The notes beneath the pieces are model-generated. The model was not told the origin of the DNA. It searched no databases and saw only the letters and a program-made list of their open reading frames with translations. A stretch of 38,239 nt of DNA from Actinomycetes bacterium (GTDB lineage: Bacteria; Actinomycetota; Actinomycetes; Actinomycetales; Cellulomonadaceae), in assembly GCA_021793115.1 (NCBI GenBank), contig JAJYTJ010000009.1, positions 3,871 through 42,109 of the forward strand, given 5' to 3'. Made by a program: the position numbers and the translations under genes. Of the stretch, positions 34,578 through 38,239 are shown piece after piece. Every line of letters begins with the position of its first letter. Position 1 is the stretch's first letter.

Positions 34578-36081
34578 GACGGTCACACCGCTGCTGGCGG
34601 TCGAGGGGCTGCGCAAGGTGTTCCCGGGCGTCGTCGCGCTCGATGGCGTCTCGTTCGACCTACGTCCCGGCGAGGTGCACGTGCTCCTCGGCGAGAACGG
34701 CGCCGGCAAGTCGACGCTCATCAAGTGCCTGGCCGGCGTGTACCAGCCGGACGCCGGCCGCATCCTCGTCGACGGCGAGCCGCGCCGGCTGCACACCGCG
34801 CGCGATGCCGAGCGCCTCGGCATCGCGACGATCCACCAGGAGCTCAACCTGGTGCCGGCGCTGTCAGTCGCGGAGAACGTGCTGCTCGGCCGCCCGCCGC
34901 GGCGGTTCGGGGTCATCGACCGGCGGGCCGCCCGCCGCCAGGCCGCGACGGCGCTCGCCCGGGTCGGCCTGGACGTCGACCCGTCGACCCCCGTGCGCGA
35001 GCTCGGCATCGCCCGCCAGCAGCTCGTCGAGATCGCCAAGGCGCTCTCGCTGGACGCTCGCGTGCTCATCCTTGACGAGCCCACCGCGGCGCTCACCGAC
35101 GACGAGGTCGACCGCCTGCTGGGCCTCATGACAGACCTGCGCGCGCGCGGCGTCGGGATGATCTTCATCTCCCACCACCTCGAGGAGATCCGCCGCATCG
35201 GGGACCGCGTGACGGTGCTGCGCGACGGACGATCGGTCGGCCTGGTGCCGGCCTCGACCGCGCAGGGCGAGCTGGTGCGGATGATGGTGGGTCGCACCAT
35301 CGAGGCCCAGTACCCGCGACGGCGCGTGCCCCCGGGTGAGGTGCTGCTCGAGGTGGACGGGCTCACCGCCACCGGTCGGTTCGAGTCGATCGGGCTCACG
35401 GTCCGCGCCGGCGAGGTCGTCGGGCTCGCCGGCCTTGTCGGCGCCGGGCGCACCGAGGTGCTGCGCGCAATCGCAGGCGTCGACCGCTACGACTCGGGCA
35501 CGGTCCGCGTCCGCGGCTCGCGCGTTCGCGGTGGCAACGTGGACGAGGCGATCGACGCGGGCCTCGGCCTTGTCCCGGAGGACCGCAAGGCACAGGGACT
35601 GGTCCTGGGGGCCTCGGTGCAGGAGAACCTCGGCCTCGTCACGCTGCGCGCAGCGACGCGCTGGGGGGTGGTCGACTTCGCCCGGCTGCGCGCAGCGGCG
35701 GCGGACATGATCCGCCGGCTCGCCATCCGCACGCCGTCGGGGCGCACCGTGGTGCGAACGCTGTCCGGTGGCAACCAGCAGAAGGTCGTCATCGGCAAAT
35801 GGCTCACCGCCAACCCTGCCGTGCTGCTGCTCGACGAGCCGACCCGCGGCATCGACGTCGGCGCGAAGGTCGAGATCTACGAGCTCATCAACGCGCTCAC
35901 CGCGGACGGTCGCGGCGTGCTCCTCGTCTCGTCGGAGCTGCCCGAGGTTCTCGGGATCTGCGACCGCGTGCTCGTCATGTCCCGTGGCCGGCTCGTCGGC
36001 GAGCTCGACCACAGCCAAGCCACCCAGGACGCCGTCATGGCCCTGGCCGTGAAGGAAGTGGAGTCCAGTCGTGCCTTCTGA
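34567..36081 (+). CDS. rbsA: ribose-type ABC importer ATPase
   Basis: A 504-residue double ATPase that powers sugar uptake. Cassette 1 has Walker A GENGAGKST (42-50), HQELNLVPALSVAENVLLG and Walker B ARVLILDEPTAALTDDEVD. Cassette 2 has the degenerate Walker A GLVGAGRTEVLRAI typical of RbsA, MglA and XylG, EDRKAQGLVLGASVQENL, signature LSGGNQQKVVIGKWL and LLLDEPTRGIDVGAK. The sugar class (CUT2) is certain; ribose is inferred from the operon order and the following ribokinase. Overlaps of 11 bases join it to rbsR and rbsC. Confidence 0.92.
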   Translation: MSAETVTPLLAVEGLRKVFPGVVALDGVSFDLRPGEVHVLLGENGAGKSTLIKCLAGVYQPDAGRILVDGEPRRLHTARDAERLGIATIHQELNLVPALSVAENVLLGRPPRRFGVIDRRAARRQAATALARVGLDVDPSTPVRELGIARQQLVEIAKALSLDARVLILDEPTAALTDDEVDRLLGLMTDLRARGVGMIFISHHLEEIRRIGDRVTVLRDGRSVGLVPASTAQGELVRMMVGRTIEAQYPRRRVPPGEVLLEVDGLTATGRFESIGLTVRAGEVVGLAGLVGAGRTEVLRAIAGVDRYDSGTVRVRGSRVRGGNVDEAIDAGLGLVPEDRKAQGLVLGASVQENLGLVTLRAATRWGVVDFARLRAAAADMIRRLAIRTPSGRTVVRTLSGGNQQKVVIGKWLTANPAVLLLDEPTRGIDVGAKVEIYELINALTADGRGVLLVSSELPEVLGICDRVLVMSRGRLVGELDHSQATQDAVMALAVKEVESSRAF

Positions 36082-37057
36082 CACCTCCGTGGCGGCCCCG
36101 CCGTCCGCCGTGACGATCTGGTGGGAACGGACCCAGCACCTCCTCGGCCGCAACGGCGCCTTCGTCGCGCTCATCCTGCTCGGCATCGTCATGACGGCCC
36201 TCTCGCGGGTCTTCCTGACGACGCAGAACCTGCTCAACGTCGGAGTCCAGGCGGCGGTGGTCGCGATCCTGGCGTTCGGGCAGACCTTCGTCATCATCAC
36301 GGCCGGCATCGACCTGTCGGTGGGCTCGGTAGCCGCCCTGTCAGGGATCGTCGTCGGCTACACGTCGGGCAGCGTGGGCCTCAACCCGCTGCTGGCGATC
36401 CTGCTCGGGCTGCTCTCCGGCGTCGCGACCGGCCTGGTCAGCGCCGTGATGATCGCCTACGGGCGGCTGCCCGCCTTCATCGCCACGATGGCGATGCTGT
36501 CGATCGCGCGCGGCTTCGCGCTCGTGATCTCCGGTGGGCGGCCCGTGCCGCAGCCGCACCAGGTCGCATGGTTCGGCAAGACGATCGGCGGCTGGTTGCC
36601 CGTCCCGCTCCTCGTCATGGTTGTGCTCGGGCTCGTCGCCTCGTTCATCCTCAACCGCACGTATGCCGGGCGCGTCATGTACGCCATCGGCGGCAACGAG
36701 GAGGCCGCGCGGCTGTCGGGCATCAACGTGCGACGCCAGCAGCTCGTCACCTATGCGCTGTCGGGCATCTTCGCCGCCTTCGCGGGCCTTGTGCTCGCGG
36801 GCCGGCTCGTCTCTGGCCAGCCGCAGGCGGCCAGCGGCTACGAGCTGGACTCGATCGCCGCGGTCGTCATCGGCGGCGCCAGCCTTGCCGGCGGGTCCGG
36901 CCGCATCTTCGGCACCTTCGTCGGCGCCCTGGTCCTGGCCGTGATCCGCAACGGCCTCAACCTCCTGAACGTCTCGTCCTTCTGGCAGCAGATCGTCATC
37001 GGGGTCGTCATCGCGCTCGCCGTGCTGACGGACACCCTGCGGCGCCGACGGACGTGA
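36071..37057 (+). CDS. rbsC: ribose-type ABC importer permease
   Basis: A 328-residue membrane permease of the CUT2 class with about eight to ten helices. Family markers are LTTQNLLNVGVQAAVVAILA, GQTFVIITAGIDLSVGSVAA, the EAA-like AIGGNEEAARLSGINVRRQQ and DSIAAVVIGGASLAGGSGRI. The GTG at 36071 overlaps rbsA by 11 bases, with GGAG 7 bases upstream. It forms the channel with RbsA. A 55-base gap separates it from rbsB. Confidence 0.93.
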   Translation: MPSDTSVAAPPSAVTIWWERTQHLLGRNGAFVALILLGIVMTALSRVFLTTQNLLNVGVQAAVVAILAFGQTFVIITAGIDLSVGSVAALSGIVVGYTSGSVGLNPLLAILLGLLSGVATGLVSAVMIAYGRLPAFIATMAMLSIARGFALVISGGRPVPQPHQVAWFGKTIGGWLPVPLLVMVVLGLVASFILNRTYAGRVMYAIGGNEEAARLSGINVRRQQLVTYALSGIFAAFAGLVLAGRLVSGQPQAASGYELDSIAAVVIGGASLAGGSGRIFGTFVGALVLAVIRNGLNLLNVSSFWQQIVIGVVIALAVLTDTLRRRRT

Positions 37058-37112
37058 TCGGGCTCCGGCCCATGGCACGAATCGCACCATCCCACCCAAG
37101 AAAGGACCGTCC

Positions 37113-38087
37113 ATGAACAAGCGACTCCTCGCAGCCGCCGTCGTCGCGGCGACGGGCGCCTTCGCGCTCGTCGGGTGCTCCTCGAACGGCTCCACCGGCA
37201 CCTCGGCGACGACGCCGGCCGGCGGCAGCCAGACGACGGCCGCCGCGCCGGCCTCCGCCTCGTCCGTCACCATCGGCCTCTCGCTGTCGACGCTGAGCAA
37301 CCCGTTCTTCGTCTCCGTGCGTGACGGCGCGCAGAAGGAGGCCGACGCGCTGGGAGCCAAGCTCACGGTCACCGACGCCCAGAACGACGCGACCACCCAG
37401 GCCAACCAGATCCAGAACTTCCAGACCCAGAAGCTGCAGGCGGTGATCATCAACGCCGTCGACTCCGACGCCGCCGGGCCCATCGTCGCGCCGCTGATCT
37501 CCTCCAAGGTGCCCGTCGTGGCCGTCGACCGCGCAGTCAACGGCGCGGACGTCAACTCGTTCATCGCCTCGGACAACGTCCAGGGCGGAAAGCTGGCCGC
37601 GGATGCGCTCGCCAAGGCCATGGGCGAGAAGGGCTCGGTCATCGTCCTCGAAGGCACCGCCGGCACGTCGGCCGCCAACGACCGCAACAAGGGCTTCACC
37701 GAGGGCATCGCGGCTTACCCGAACATCAAGGTTGTCGCCTCGCAGCCGGCCGACTTCGACCGCACCAAGGGCCTGGACGTCGCCACCAACCTGCTGCAGG
37801 CCCACCCGGACGCGGTCGGCATCTTCGCCGCGAACGACGAGATGGCGCTCGGTGCGGTCCAGGCTCTCGGCGACAAGGCCGGCAAGAGCGTCTTCGTCGT
37901 CGGCTTCGACGGCACGGCCGACGGCCAGGCCGCGATCAAGGCCGGCACCATGGCCGCCTCAGTGGCGCAGCAGCCGGAGAACCTCGGCAAGGAGGCCGTC
38001 GACGCGGCAGTGAAGCTGGCCCAGGGCCAGACCGTCGAGAAGACCGTCGCAGTCCCGGTCGTCGTGCTCACCAAGGACACGCTCTGA
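37113..38087 (+). CDS. rbsB: ribose-type sugar-binding lipoprotein
   Basis: A 324-residue substrate-binding protein anchored by lipid-modified Cys22 (ALVGC), then a Ser/Thr/Ala linker to about residue 50. The periplasmic-binding fold has GLSLSTLSNPFFVSVRDGAQ, IINAVDSDAAGPIVAPLISS, VPVVAVDRAVNG, IVLEGTAGTSAANDRNKGF, GIFAANDEMALGAVQALG and VVGFDGTADGQAAIKAG, all close to RbsB. AAAGGA lies seven bases before the ATG. A perfect hairpin follows the gene, separating it from rbsK. Confidence 0.92.
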   Translation: MNKRLLAAAVVAATGAFALVGCSSNGSTGTSATTPAGGSQTTAAAPASASSVTIGLSLSTLSNPFFVSVRDGAQKEADALGAKLTVTDAQNDATTQANQIQNFQTQKLQAVIINAVDSDAAGPIVAPLISSKVPVVAVDRAVNGADVNSFIASDNVQGGKLAADALAKAMGEKGSVIVLEGTAGTSAANDRNKGFTEGIAAYPNIKVVASQPADFDRTKGLDVATNLLQAHPDAVGIFAANDEMALGAVQALGDKAGKSVFVVGFDGTADGQAAIKAGTMAASVAQQPENLGKEAVDAAVKLAQGQTVEKTVAVPVVVLTKDTL

Positions 38088-38109
38088 CCTGGTCCGCTCC
38101 GCAGACGTT

Positions 38110-38145
38110 CGGGTCGCCGCGGTCCACGCAGGCCGCGGCGACCCG
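38110..38145 (+). terminator. hairpin between rbsB and rbsK
   Basis: CGGGTCGCCGCGG (38110-38122) pairs perfectly with 38133-38145 around a 10-base loop. The right arm ends 14 bases before the rbsK GTG, beside its ribosome-binding site, and no T tract follows. It probably acts as a partial terminator or 3' stabiliser for rbsB, and may also limit rbsK translation. Confidence 0.65.
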
Positions 38146-38159
38146 GGGGGGGAGAAGCA

Positions 38160-38239
38160 GTGCAACCGGGGCGCATCGTCGTCGTTGGCTCCGCTAATGC
38201 CGACCTGGTGATTCACGTCGACCACCGCCCCAGCAGGGG
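38160..38239 (+). CDS. rbsK: ribokinase, N-terminal fragment cut by window edge
   Basis: The frame from GTG 38160 reads MQPGRIVVVGSANADLVIHV followed by DHRPSR, the typical N-terminus of PfkB-family ribokinase (VVVGSxNxD). It runs off the right edge after 26 codons. GGGGGGAG supplies the ribosome-binding site about 6 bases upstream. Its role would be ATP-dependent phosphorylation of imported ribose to ribose-5-phosphate, which then enters the pentose-phosphate reactions catalysed by tkt and tal. Confidence 0.85.
   Translation, partial: MQPGRIVVVGSANADLVIHVDHRPSR

Overview
The window is very GC-rich DNA with GTG starts, tightly overlapping genes and leaderless promoters. Gene order points to a high-GC Gram-positive actinobacterium, most likely in the Micrococcales near Cellulomonas. 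The diagnostic blocks are divergent ctaB with tkt-tal-zwf-opcA-pgl, and xerD-parA-scpA-scpB-rluB-tyrA-cmk-plsC-der. The genus is inference.

Positions 1-17,790 are conserved core chromosome. On the minus strand, tkt, tal, zwf, opcA and pgl (cut by the left edge) form a pentose-phosphate operon that makes NADPH and recycles sugar phosphates. Divergent to it is ctaB (haem O synthase), whose promoter carries a perfect 16-bp palindrome matching the DosR/DevR hypoxia box. Next come xerD (dimer resolution), a ParA-like ATPase, scpA and scpB (condensin partners), rluB (rRNA pseudouridine), tyrA (tyrosine), cmk (CMP kinase), plsC (phospholipid acyltransferase) and der (ribosome-assembly GTPase). The plsC-der gap holds two tandem-repeat arrays. 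A convergent FAD-dependent reductase shares its stop palindrome with der, and a six-helix membrane protein follows.

Positions 18,600-19,365 are an insertion scar: tRNA-Pro(GGG), a very long perfect hairpin, GGGACCC repeats, a frameshifted and truncated IS21-type istB remnant, and the first codons of a gene that is cut where the IS debris begins.

Positions 19,364-32,858 hold the most unusual locus. A minus-strand operon encodes a lipoprotein binding protein, two permeases, a fused double ATPase (peptide-type ABC importer), aspartase, an M81 (MlrC-like) metallopeptidase, CutC and a ROK sugar kinase. A divergent ROK repressor and an NAD-type malic enzyme lie on the other side. Read together, an imported Asp-containing (perhaps glycosylated) compound would be cleaved intracellularly, the sugar part phosphorylated, Asp deaminated to fumarate, and malate oxidised to pyruvate. 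The substrate is unknown.

Positions 33,490-38,239 hold a ribose-type operon, rbsR-rbsA-rbsC-rbsB-rbsK, with rbsK cut by the right edge. Its promoter carries tandem LacI-type operators. Both ABC operons place a perfect 13-bp hairpin directly after the binding-protein gene.
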